A stretch of 13,271 bases of DNA from an uncultured Collinsella sp. (GCA_900758885.1 CAAETD010000144.1:1-13271); one strand, 5' to 3'. Positions 1 to 5,970 are shown, numbered from the stretch's first letter. The notes: generated from the sequence alone by a model not told the origin. Numbers and translations: made by a program.

Positions 1-334
1 CCTCGCAGTATCCGGTTCTCAAGGTGCACGCCTGCGCCGGTTCCCGGTTCCACCGGGCCGCGCGGCAAGGAGATATATTGCCAGACCGGAGGGGCGCCGG
101 GGGCGGGAATCGCGCACTCCATATTTTGTTCACAAATGAATAGGTCCCTCAGTCGCATCACTGAGGTTAAAACTGAAGCATTGGCTTCTGATATTGGCGA
201 TGACCAGCTGTTTTATGAGTATTGAGACATCGGTCATCTCTGGAGCGCTACTTTACTCCAAAGGCATCAGCTATTTGTTTCCCATCGGTAAAAGGCGGGT
301 TTTGTTCGCCAAGCGTTCTTATATATAGATAGAT
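1..334. other. Gene-poor, hairpin-rich stretch with a composition step
   Basis: No recognisable gene. By my count bases 1-120 are about 70% GC and 121-330 about 42% GC. Small inverted repeats follow one another: 43-48/52-57 (CCCGGT/ACCGGG), 64-68/78-82, 147-153/160-166 (CCTCAGT/ACTGAGG), 175-179/184-188, 199-205/232-238 (GATGACC/GGTCATC), 241-245/256-260 and 294-297/307-310. Only short open frames exist: a plus-strand frame open from base 1 to a stop at 223-225, ATG 200 to TAG 326-328 (42 codons), minus-strand 237 to 130 (35 codons), and minus-strand 122 to the window edge. None has a convincing ribosome binding site or a family resemblance I recognise. It could be a structured RNA, the end of a mobile element or a decayed gene. 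Confidence 0.4.
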
Positions 335-361
335 ACGGGTTCGAACCCGTGCACCGGCAAC

Positions 362-392
362 AAAAAAGACGGCCAACCGAAGTTGACCGTCT
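362..392 (-). terminator. Intrinsic terminator after the truncated tRNA-Lys copy
   Basis: Inverted repeat 367-377/382-392 with a four-base loop. Read on the minus strand it is an 11-bp stem closed by a C-UUCG-G tetraloop and followed by six T (362-367). The one position that mispairs on the plus strand (C 373 against A 386) becomes a G-U wobble on the minus strand, so the minus-strand RNA is the functional one. No intact gene lies immediately upstream, so it is a duplicated terminator. Confidence 0.65.
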
Positions 393-404
393 CAACAATC
401 TTTG

Positions 405-423
405 GGTGGGCCGTCAGGGGTTC
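405..423 (-). pseudogene. Truncated tRNA-Lys 3' end (T-loop to acceptor)
   Basis: Nineteen bases identical to the 3' end of the intact tRNA-Lys (581-599): the 3' half of the T-arm starting at the TTC of the T-loop, the acceptor 3' strand, the discriminator and the first two bases of CCA. The D-arm, anticodon arm and acceptor 5' strand are absent. Homology stops in the T-loop, where sequence unrelated to tRNA (from 424) begins. It cannot make a tRNA. Confidence 0.75.
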
Positions 424-513
424 AGCCTGCTTCGCAGGCGGCCGCTGCGGCGCTTTCGCGCCTTGCGCGCTGCGCTGGCAAACGCTCACGCGTTTACTCA
501 GCTCCGCGCCCCG
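424..513. repeat. GC-rich hairpin block inserted between two tRNA-like segments (Lys locus)
   Basis: About 90 bases made largely of short perfect hairpins: 425-430/434-439 (GCCTGC-ttc-GCAGGC), 449-453/458-462 (GGCGC-tttc-GCGCC) and 480-485/490-495 (AAACGC-tcac-GCGTTT). Bases 448-528 align by eye, with gaps, to 9326-9398 at the tRNA-Gly locus; both have a GGCGC-TTCGC hairpin, then the AAACGC/GCGTTT hairpin, then a T-arm-like end. That makes it a dispersed repeat family rather than local noise. Short open frames cross it but have no RBS and run through RNA hairpins and the tRNA, so I do not call them. Confidence 0.6.
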
Positions 514-599
514 ACGGGTTCGAACCCGTGCACCGGCAACAAAAAAGCGACCAACCGGAGTTGATCGCTTTCTATTCCATGGTGGGCCGTCAGGGGTTC
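514..599 (-). repeat. Repeat unit B: T-arm-like palindrome, terminator and tRNA-Lys 3' end (intact-gene copy)
   Basis: The copy of the repeated unit that belongs to the intact tRNA-Lys. Bases 514-547 match 335-368 exactly and 581-599 match 405-423 exactly. The terminator stems between them differ from unit A at three base pairs, and both sides change together each time. The T-arm-like palindrome at 514-529 has a six-base loop where a tRNA T-loop has seven, so it is not itself part of a functional tRNA. Confidence 0.8.
541..570 (-). terminator. Intrinsic terminator of tRNA-Lys
   Basis: Inverted repeat 545-555/560-570. On the minus strand it is an 11-bp stem including one U-G wobble, with a C-UCCG-G loop, followed by a run of six T (541-546). 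It starts nine bases past the encoded CCA of tRNA-Lys, the expected spot for ending that transcript. Confidence 0.8.
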
Positions 600-655
600 G
601 AACCCTGGACCTTGGGATTAAAAGTCCCCTGCTCTGCCAGCTGAGCTAACGGCCC
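580..655 (-). tRNA. tRNA-Lys (anticodon UUU)
   Basis: A 76-base cloverleaf with an encoded CCA tail (580-582). The acceptor stem is GGGCCGT (655-649) with ACGGCCC (590-584) and discriminator A at 583. The D-arm starts TAGCTCAG. The anticodon loop is CTTTTAA, giving UUU, which lies at 621-623 (AAA on the plus strand). The T-arm is a perfect CAGGG-TTCGAAC-CCCTG. The first anticodon-stem pair is G-A, a minor irregularity. Its promoter lies at 665-693 and its terminator at 541-570. It decodes AAA and AAG lysine codons. Confidence 0.96.
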
Positions 656-664
656 GCGGGTGGC

Positions 665-693
665 ATTGTACCACGGTCTGGGACTATTCCCAA
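665..693 (-). promoter_or_regulatory. Probable tRNA-Lys promoter overlapping the 3' end of the aminopeptidase gene
   Basis: On the minus strand, -35 TTGGGA (693-688), 17-base spacer, -10 TACAAT (670-665), placing the transcript start just ahead of the tRNA 5' end at 655. The -35 and part of the spacer overlap the last codons and stop of the aminopeptidase gene (stop 686-684). A small TGGGA/TCCCA inverted repeat (679-683/688-692) lies in the same place. Confidence 0.5.
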
Positions 694-1964
694 CTCCATT
701 GGCCGTTCTGGAAAATCACAACTTCACGTCCATCAGGCGTAATGCCCGTAATATCGATGTCGTCCGTGCCGATCATAAAATCGACGTGCGTGCTCGAGAC
801 GTTAACGCCATGCTCCAGGAGCTCTTCCTTGGACATGTCGTACCCACCCTCGATGCATTCGGGGAAACCGACACCTAGCGCGAGATGGCAGCTAGCGTTC
901 TCGTCATAGAGCGTGTCATAGAACAGAACGCCGCTTTCGCGGATCGGAGTGTTCTTGGAAATGAGCGCGACCTCGCCCAGATGAGCGGCACCTTCATCGG
1001 TGTCAATAATGCTCGCAAGCGTTGCCTTGCCCACGCGGGCGTCGTAGTCCACCACGCGGCCGCCCTCGAACTTAATCCAAAAATCTTCGACTTTATTGCC
1101 GTGGTGGATGAGCGGCATGGCCGAGTACACGATACCGTCGGCGCGCATGCGATCGGGCGAGGTGAAGACTTCCTCGGTGGGAATGTTGGGGAAGAAGGGG
1201 TGTCCATCGGGCGTCTTGCCCTTGCCGCCGGCCCACTCGTGACCCTTCGTCATGCCAATCGTCAGATCGGTTCCATTTGCCGCGGTGTAATGCAGGTAGT
1301 CGAAACGATTGTCGTTCAGGAAACGCAGGTTCTTTTCGAATGCGGCGTCATGGAGTTCCCAGTCGCTCTCCGGGTCCTGGCCATCGGCGCGCGCAGTGTG
1401 CAGAATCGCATTCCACAGTTTATAGATTGCAACCTCATCGGCGTCTCCTGGGAACACCTCGTGCGCCCAAGCCACGACCGGAGCGCCGGCGATGCACCAC
1501 GGATTGATGTTGTAATCCAGTCCACGGCGGAAAACTTTGCACTGCGTATTCCTCGCCTTTGATGCCGCGGCCGGCTTGGCTGGATCGATGCCCTTGAGGG
1601 CCGCAGGATCCGCACCTTCGATAAAGACAAAGCAGGCACCATCCTGGGCCAAGGAATCCAGCTGCATGCGCTTCCACTCGGGTGTCTGCTCAAAATAGCT
1701 TTTCTCGACATGCTCGTACGTGAGCCTCGTCACGGCATCATCGGCCCAAATGACCGTCACGTGGCCGGCGCCGGCAGCATAGGCCTCCGCGACCACCACG
1801 CGCGCAAACGGCGCGCACTCGACCGGAGACTGAACGACGACCTCCTGGCCGGGCTTGACGTTTACGCCCTTGCGGACGACCAGGCGCGCGTAGTTTTTAA
1901 TCTTGGGCTCCAGGGCCTTCATGCCCTCCAGAGCCTCTTCGACCGTCAGGGCAGCTCGAATCAT
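684..1964 (-). CDS. Aminopeptidase, peptidase family M29 (AmpS/PepS-like)
   Basis: A metal-dependent cytosolic exopeptidase that removes N-terminal amino acids from peptides, probably in peptide recycling; no signal peptide is present. The 426-residue product fits the M29 family, usually a little over 400. Candidate metal ligands fall in the family order: glutamate in NIPTEEVF (about 264-265), E331 in LGEVALI, H360 in DENASCHLA, and H393 and D395 in HVDFMIG. The N-terminal half carries the family's KPGQEVVV segment. An upstream ATG at 1976 would add four residues, but GGAG at 1974-1971 sits six bases ahead of the ATG at 1964, so the inner start is preferred. It follows the terminator of the purC unit (1992-2022), so it is probably transcribed separately. 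No clear terminator separates it from tRNA-Lys 28 bases downstream. Substrate preference cannot be read from sequence. Confidence 0.93.
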   Translation of the reverse strand: MIRAALTVEEALEGMKALEPKIKNYARLVVRKGVNVKPGQEVVVQSPVECAPFARVVVAEAYAAGAGHVTVIWADDAVTRLTYEHVEKSYFEQTPEWKRMQLDSLAQDGACFVFIEGADPAALKGIDPAKPAAASKARNTQCKVFRRGLDYNINPWCIAGAPVVAWAHEVFPGDADEVAIYKLWNAILHTARADGQDPESDWELHDAAFEKNLRFLNDNRFDYLHYTAANGTDLTIGMTKGHEWAGGKGKTPDGHPFFPNIPTEEVFTSPDRMRADGIVYSAMPLIHHGNKVEDFWIKFEGGRVVDYDARVGKATLASIIDTDEGAAHLGEVALISKNTPIRESGVLFYDTLYDENASCHLALGVGFPECIEGGYDMSKEELLEHGVNVSSTHVDFMIGTDDIDITGITPDGREVVIFQNGQWSWE

Positions 1965-1991
1965 GTGCCACTCCATCTATCTATAGAACAG

Positions 1992-2022
1992 TAAAAAGGC
2001 GCGCCGCAAAACGACGCGCCTT
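1992..2022 (-). terminator. Intrinsic terminator of the purC-membrane protein unit
   Basis: Inverted repeat 1996-2006/2012-2022 with loop CAAAA, and T-tract TTTTT (1997-1993) on the minus strand. The single plus-strand mispair (C 2004 / A 2014) becomes a G-U wobble on the minus strand, which fixes the polarity. It ends transcription 31 bases after the stop of the 2053-2628 gene. Confidence 0.85.
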
Positions 2023-2049
2023 ATATCTTAGCGATAAGTATGTATGCAA
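2021..2049 (-). promoter_or_regulatory. Possible aminopeptidase promoter overlapping the preceding terminator
   Basis: On the minus strand, TTGCAT (2049-2044), 17-base spacer and ATATAA (2026-2021). The transcript start would fall near 2014, inside the 3' part of the terminator hairpin, about 50 bases ahead of the aminopeptidase start at 1964. The box matches are moderate, so this is tentative. Confidence 0.35.
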
Positions 2050-2052
2050 ACG

Positions 2053-2628
2053 CTACTTCTTCTTGGAGTCCTTCTTGTCCTCCTCGGCAGCCGCGCGCTC
2101 AATAAGAGCGTTGAGCGTGTTCTCGGACATGCCCTCGGCCTGCGCGCGGTACATGTTGCGCAAGGGACGAATACGAGCGAAGTCATAGATAAAGTCGCCC
2201 AAAATGATGACGTAGGACAAAACAATGCCGACCATCTGGACAGGGCTGGACACCATGCCAGCGGGAGCGAAGTACAGCGAGGCCCAAATTGCCACGACGA
2301 GCACCATGCCAATGGCGAGCACAATCCACCAGATGCGACGGCGCTTGGTGTAGTCCTCGTCCTGCTTGAGGAGGATATTCGACACCGTATAGATGCGGTC
2401 CTCCTTGGCGCGCTGCTTAGCCTTGCGGGCGCGCTTCTCCTCTTTAGAGAGGCCCTCGAGGTTCTCGCCCTTCTCGAGCTCTTTGCGGCGTGCCTTAGAC
2501 GAAGCCGGCACGACGCGAACGGAGCTCGCTGCTTGGCGGGCGGGCTTAGCAGATGCGGCAGACTTGCGCGCAACCCCGGTAACTTCGTGGGATTGCGTGC
2601 GCTTGTTCGTGGCGCTACGGGTACTCAC
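2053..2628 (-). CDS. Small two-helix membrane protein, unknown function
   Basis: 191 residues with a GTG start directly after the purC stop (TAA at 2631-2629, GTG at 2628), no bases between. The RBS AAGGAG lies inside the purC coding end, nine bases ahead of the GTG, so it is probably translationally coupled to purC. The first ~98 residues are hydrophilic and very basic, with a charged helix-prone segment at about 45-78 rich in Lys, Arg, Glu and Ala. Two hydrophobic segments follow (about 99-121 and 129-150), then a charged tail ending in three lysines. By the positive-inside rule both termini should face the cytoplasm, forming a hairpin in the membrane. I do not recognise the family. Placement with purC could be positional rather than functional. 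The intrinsic terminator follows at 1992-2022. Confidence 0.8.
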   Translation of the reverse strand: MSTRSATNKRTQSHEVTGVARKSAASAKPARQAASSVRVVPASSKARRKELEKGENLEGLSKEEKRARKAKQRAKEDRIYTVSNILLKQDEDYTKRRRIWWIVLAIGMVLVVAIWASLYFAPAGMVSSPVQMVGIVLSYVIILGDFIYDFARIRPLRNMYRAQAEGMSENTLNALIERAAAEEDKKDSKKK

Positions 2629-3516
2629 TTATGCGTTCTCCTTCATGCTTGTGAACTGGGAGCCCGTGATGATCTGGAAGGCCTCGCGATAGCGCTCGGA
2701 CGTGCCATCGATGACCTCGGCGGGCAGGTGCGGGGTCTCCCCCGTCATATCCCAGTTGGCCTTGAGCCAATTGCGGACGAATTGCTTGTCGTAGCTAGGC
2801 TGGATCTTGCCCTCCTCGTAGCTGGCAGCAGGCCAGAAACGGCTGGAGTCGGGCGTGAGACACTCGTCGATCAGCGTGACCTTGCCATCGATGACACCAA
2901 ACTCGAACTTGGTGTCGGCAATGATGATGCCACGGGTCGCGGCGTACTCGGCGGCAGCCTTGTAGATCTTGAGGGAAAGGTCACGAATCTGCGTGGCGAT
3001 GTCCTCGCCCACGATCTCGCAGCAACGCTCGAACGAGATGTTCTCGTCGTGGTCACCGATCTCGGCCTTCGTGGACGGCGTGAACAGCGGCTCAGGAAGC
3101 TTGGAAGCCTCGGTCAGGCCCTCAGGCAGCTGGATGCCGCAGACGGTGCCGTTCTCGTCGTAGGTCTTCTTGCCCGAACCGGTCAGATAGCCGCGGACGA
3201 TGCACTCGATAGGAATCGTCTGGGCCTTCTTAACCAGCATGGCGCGGCCAGCGAGGTAGTCACGATACTCAGCAAACTCCTCGGGGAAATCCGCCGGGTC
3301 GATGGAAACGAGATGGTTGGGGACGATGTCGGCAAACTTATCGAACCAGAATGCCGAGATGCGATTGAGTACCTCTCCCTTAAACGGAATCTCGTCGGGA
3401 AGAATGAAGTCGAACGCAGAAATGCGGTCGGTGGCGACCATCAGCAGGTTTTCACCGGCATCGTAAATATCACGAACCTTGCCACGGGAATCCGGACGAC
3501 GCTCCATCGTTGTCAC
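2629..3516 (-). CDS. purC: Phosphoribosylaminoimidazole-succinocarboxamide synthase (SAICAR synthetase)
   Basis: Joins CAIR and L-aspartate using ATP to give SAICAR in de novo purine synthesis, in the cytosol. Family motifs in order: GKVRDIY (12-18, nucleotide loop), SAFD shortly after, IECIVRGYLTGSG (103-115), ADTKFEFG (200-207) and DECLTPDSSRFW (217-228). At 295 residues it belongs to the longer type of PurC rather than the ~240-residue type of E. coli. A longer frame begins at GTG 3525, but AAGGAG (3530-3525) touches that codon. It is correctly spaced, eight bases, from the GTG at 3516, which I take as the start; ATG 3507 is too far. The next gene begins at its stop codon. PurB, which acts next on SAICAR, lies upstream at 7682-9028, with a two-component system and a lipoprotein gene between. 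Confidence 0.97.
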   Translation of the reverse strand: MTTMERRPDSRGKVRDIYDAGENLLMVATDRISAFDFILPDEIPFKGEVLNRISAFWFDKFADIVPNHLVSIDPADFPEEFAEYRDYLAGRAMLVKKAQTIPIECIVRGYLTGSGKKTYDENGTVCGIQLPEGLTEASKLPEPLFTPSTKAEIGDHDENISFERCCEIVGEDIATQIRDLSLKIYKAAAEYAATRGIIIADTKFEFGVIDGKVTLIDECLTPDSSRFWPAASYEEGKIQPSYDKQFVRNWLKANWDMTGETPHLPAEVIDGTSERYREAFQIITGSQFTSMKENA

Positions 3517-3548
3517 GTGAGTCACTCCTTACCTAAATACGACAGTAA

Positions 3549-3566
3549 TGCGGGTTCTTCCCCGCA
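3549..3566 (-). other. Small hairpin between the sensor kinase and purC
   Basis: Perfect 6-bp inverted repeat TGCGGG/CCCGCA with a six-base loop, in the 109-base gap between the kinase stop (3626) and the purC start (3516). No T-tract follows on the minus strand, so it is a poor intrinsic terminator. It could sit in the purC leader. No clear promoter boxes or riboswitch core are visible in this gap. Confidence 0.3.
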
Positions 3567-3625
3567 CGTTTTCGCAAACTCGGAGCGGCAGGGACGCGGC
3601 CCCTCCTTCACCGAATAGCGAAAAG

Positions 3626-5191
3626 CTAGTGCTCCATTGTAGTAGATGCCGCGTCTGCCGTGTGCTCGCGGGGCAGATGAATTGTAAAAGTCGTACCCTT
3701 TCCAAGCTCCGACTCCACGGATATGTAGCCATGGTGACGCTCGACGATCTGCTTGGTCACGGCGAGGCCAACGCCCAGGCCGCCAGCTTCGCGGGCGCGG
3801 CTGGCATCGGCGCGCCAAAACCGCCCGAAGATGCGCGACAAATCGTCCTTGGCAATACCGATGCCGGTATCAGAAACGGCAATGCTGACGTGCTTGCGGT
3901 CACTGAGCACCGACACCACGACCCAACCGCCCTCGGGGGTGTAGCGCATGGCGTTGCTCATGAGGTTGATAACACATTGCGTGATCATGTCGGGATCGGC
4001 CTCGACGACATCGTCGTGACCCTGGGTCTCGTCCGCAAAACGCAGGCGCAGATCGCGGTCGACAAACAGGCGCTCCTGGGCATTAACGATGGAACGCACG
4101 AAAGGAACCATGTCCACCGGCTCAAGGTTGAGCGGAGCCGTGCTGTTTTCCATGCGCGACAGGTCGAGCATCTGCTGCACCAGACGAGCCAGGCGACGCG
4201 TCTCGGAAGCAACGGTCTCCAAATGCTCATCGTCGGTGGGATACACGCCATCCTGCATGGCCTCGACCGTTGCGAGCATGGCCATAAGCGGCGTGCGAAG
4301 CTCGTGTGCAACGTCTGAGGTCAGGCGCTTCTCGTGTTTCATATCCTTCTCGAGCGAAGTGGCCATCTCATCGAAGGTCTCACCCAGCTGATCGATCTCG
4401 TCATCACCGCGCAGTCCCGTGCGAGCCGACAGGTCGCCGTCACGGATTTGCTTTGCGGTACTGGTGATGCGATGAATCGGCTTGGTGAGCATGCGCGACA
4501 CGAGCGATCCGATAACGACCGAAATGCAGATTGCAACAACCGCGGCGAGGGCCATGGCGTTAAAGGTCTTCTCCCTAAACGCAGAGTCCGCCTTGGTGAG
4601 CAGAGCGTCGGAGCCGATGGCCCACAGCTTTACCTGTCCGACATGCTCGCCGGAAGACGTTACAATCTCGACGTTAGCAACGCTATCGGAGTCGGTTGGA
4701 GCAGACGAGACCGGGCTATGCGATGCCCTCTTGCCGCTCGTGTCGTCGGTCGTAGCCTGGTTTTCGCGTACATCGGCGGTGGCGCTTGCCGAGGGCCAGG
4801 AATCGTCATAAACGATCACGCCCTTTTTATTGACGACCTGCATGCCCAGATCGTCGGAAACCAAACTCGACGTTGCGACCGTGCGCAGTTCTCCCGCGGT
4901 CCAAGAGCCGTTTTCCTCATATGAGGTTGCCAACTTCTCGGCAGCGGAATTTGCGATTTCGACGATATTGGAGCGTGTGTAATCCGAAAAGACCGTGCCC
5001 CACACAACAGAGACAACGCCCACCAGCACCAATACCGTCATGAGCGATGTCAGAGCAAAAGCAAGTGCCATGCGCGAGGGATAGCTCATCGTTGGCCGTG
5101 AATCGGAACGAGGCGTGTTCCAACTAGCCTTGGAACCCGCCTCGCTCTCCTGCTTGTGCTTTTGTCCGATTTCAAAGCGCGCAGGTGTCAT
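3626..5191 (-). CDS. Membrane sensor histidine kinase with HAMP domain (two-component system)
   Basis: 521 residues. An unusually long hydrophilic N-terminus (1-40) is followed by a membrane helix at about 42-66, an extracytoplasmic sensor region (about 67-211) with a Ser/Thr/Asp-rich low-complexity stretch near 132-172, and a second helix at about 212-233. Next come a HAMP domain (about 233-285), a dimerisation/phosphoacceptor domain with H296 in SDVAHELRTPL, and an ATP-binding domain: N-box NLMSNAMRYTPEGG (409-422), G1 DTGIGI (441-446), F-box FGRFWRAD (455-462) and G2 GGLGVGLAVTK (470-480). All catalytic motifs are intact. It should autophosphorylate on H296 and pass the phosphate to the regulator encoded just upstream. 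The start at 5191 is 11 bases after the regulator stop, with AGGG nine bases ahead. A shorter start at Met35 lacks a clear RBS. The signal sensed cannot be inferred. Confidence 0.94.
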   Translation of the reverse strand: MTPARFEIGQKHKQESEAGSKASWNTPRSDSRPTMSYPSRMALAFALTSLMTVLVLVGVVSVVWGTVFSDYTRSNIVEIANSAAEKLATSYEENGSWTAGELRTVATSSLVSDDLGMQVVNKKGVIVYDDSWPSASATADVRENQATTDDTSGKRASHSPVSSAPTDSDSVANVEIVTSSGEHVGQVKLWAIGSDALLTKADSAFREKTFNAMALAAVVAICISVVIGSLVSRMLTKPIHRITSTAKQIRDGDLSARTGLRGDDEIDQLGETFDEMATSLEKDMKHEKRLTSDVAHELRTPLMAMLATVEAMQDGVYPTDDEHLETVASETRRLARLVQQMLDLSRMENSTAPLNLEPVDMVPFVRSIVNAQERLFVDRDLRLRFADETQGHDDVVEADPDMITQCVINLMSNAMRYTPEGGWVVVSVLSDRKHVSIAVSDTGIGIAKDDLSRIFGRFWRADASRAREAGGLGVGLAVTKQIVERHHGYISVESELGKGTTFTIHLPREHTADAASTTMEH

Positions 5192-5202
5192 ATGTGATTT
5201 CC

Positions 5203-5925
5203 CTATTTCTCGTCCGACTTATCGGTCTTGGCCGGAGCCTCGAAGCGATAGCCGACACCATGGACGGTGTAGAGCCACTTGGGCTTCTTGGGATCATCGC
5301 CCAGCTTGGCGCGAAGATTCTTCACGTGGCTATCGATGGTGCGCTCATAGCCCTCAAAGTCATACCCGAGCACTTTCTCGACCAGCTCCATGCGGTTATA
5401 CACACGGCCGGGATGGCGGGCAAGCGTGGTGAGCAGCTTGAACTCGGAAGCCGTCAGATCGACTTCCTTGCCCTCGACCAAGATCTTGTGGCCCGAGATA
5501 TCGATGACCAGATCGCCGAAGTCGAGTACCTCGACGGCGGGCTCGTCGGCCTGATGGGCACGGCGGAACAGAGCGCGAACGCGGGCGACGAGCTCGCGCG
5601 GCGAGAACGGCTTAATCAGATAGTCGTCGGCGCCGAGCTCAAGACCGATAATACGGTCCTCGATCTCGCCCTTAGCCGTCAGCATGATGATGGGAACATC
5701 CGAGGTATCGCGAATGGTGCGGCAAACGCGCTCGCCGGGGATCTTGGGGAGCATAAGGTCGAGCACGACCAGGTCGAACTGATGCTTCTCGAACTCCTCG
5801 ATCGCGGACTGGCCGTCGCCGACGCCCACAACCCAGTAGCCTTCGCGCTCGAGATAGGCAGCGACGGCGTCACGGATTGCCTTCTCATCCTCGACCAGCA
5901 GAATCTTTTTTGCATCTGAAGCCAT
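5203..5925 (-). CDS. OmpR/PhoB-family response regulator
   Basis: 240 residues. The receiver domain (about 1-120) has the acidic pair E12/D13, phospho-acceptor D56 in VVLDLMLPKIPG, T83 in IIMLTAKG and K105 in YLIKPF. A winged-helix DNA-binding domain follows (about 135-230) with the typical VDLTASEFKLLTTL, RTIDSHVKNLRAKLG and GVGYRFE segments. A longer frame opens at 5946, but the G-run of CAGGGGGGCCG sits eight bases or so ahead of ATG 5925, which I choose. It is the first gene of a two-gene unit with the kinase 11 bases downstream. It should bind DNA as a dimer when phosphorylated; its targets are not visible here. Confidence 0.95.
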   Translation of the reverse strand: MASDAKKILLVEDEKAIRDAVAAYLEREGYWVVGVGDGQSAIEEFEKHQFDLVVLDLMLPKIPGERVCRTIRDTSDVPIIMLTAKGEIEDRIIGLELGADDYLIKPFSPRELVARVRALFRRAHQADEPAVEVLDFGDLVIDISGHKILVEGKEVDLTASEFKLLTTLARHPGRVYNRMELVEKVLGYDFEGYERTIDSHVKNLRAKLGDDPKKPKWLYTVHGVGYRFEAPAKTDKSDEK

Positions 5926-5964
5926 AACACGGCCCCCCTGTCTCAATTAGCTAAGAACAAGCCC

Positions 5965-5970
5965 ATTTTA
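5965..5970 (-). promoter_or_regulatory. Possible -10 box for the two-component unit
   Basis: TAAAAT on the minus strand, 40 bases ahead of the regulator start codon, which leaves a leader of roughly 33 bases. The -35 position (around 5988-5993, GCATCT) is a poor match, so a regulated or weak promoter is possible and the call is tentative. Confidence 0.3.

Larger units (their letters stand above)
335..423 (-). repeat. Repeat unit A: T-arm-like palindrome, terminator hairpin and truncated tRNA-Lys 3' end
   Basis: This unit is a second copy of the material next to the intact tRNA-Lys (unit B, 514-599). The first 34 bases, 335-368, are identical to 514-547. They start with a 16-base palindrome (ACGGGTTC/GAACCCGT) that mimics a tRNA T-arm, run through GCACCGGCAAC, and end in six A and a G. 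The last 19 bases, 405-423, are identical to 581-599. Between them is a hairpin of the same shape but different stem sequence. The two copies are offset by 176-179 bp. The arrangement looks like a partial tandem duplication of tRNA tail plus terminator, later separated by an insert. Confidence 0.8.

Noticed and set aside
130..237. Minus-strand 35-codon frame starting MTDVSIL
   Set aside because: It reads like protein, but it is short, has no clear RBS, and its third-position GC is no better than that of the competing frames. A database search would be needed to revive it.
335..361. 3' half of a plus-strand tRNA (T-arm plus acceptor)
   Set aside because: The palindrome gives a six-base T-loop, no matching acceptor 5' strand, D-arm or anticodon arm lies upstream, and no CCA follows.
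349..649. Three overlapping plus-strand frames of 71-88 codons across the tRNA-Lys repeats
   Set aside because: They run through tRNA antisense sequence, terminators and palindromes. Apparent similarity between such small proteins in databases would reflect the repeated RNA elements, not a gene.
1965..1976. Upstream ATG start for the aminopeptidase
   Set aside because: No RBS at a useful distance. GGAG is placed correctly for the inner ATG at 1964.
2044..3618. A 524-codon plus-strand open frame across purC and the membrane protein gene
   Set aside because: It lies opposite two well-supported minus-strand genes with clear RBSs and PurC motifs. Its protein shows no family motifs; long antisense frames are common in GC-rich genomes.
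3517..3625. Riboswitch or PurR operator ahead of purC
   Set aside because: No conserved purine-riboswitch core or confident operator sequence could be made out; only a 6-bp hairpin is visible.
5926..5946. Upstream start for the response regulator
   Set aside because: It would put the G-rich RBS inside the coding sequence and add residues before the usual receiver-domain start.
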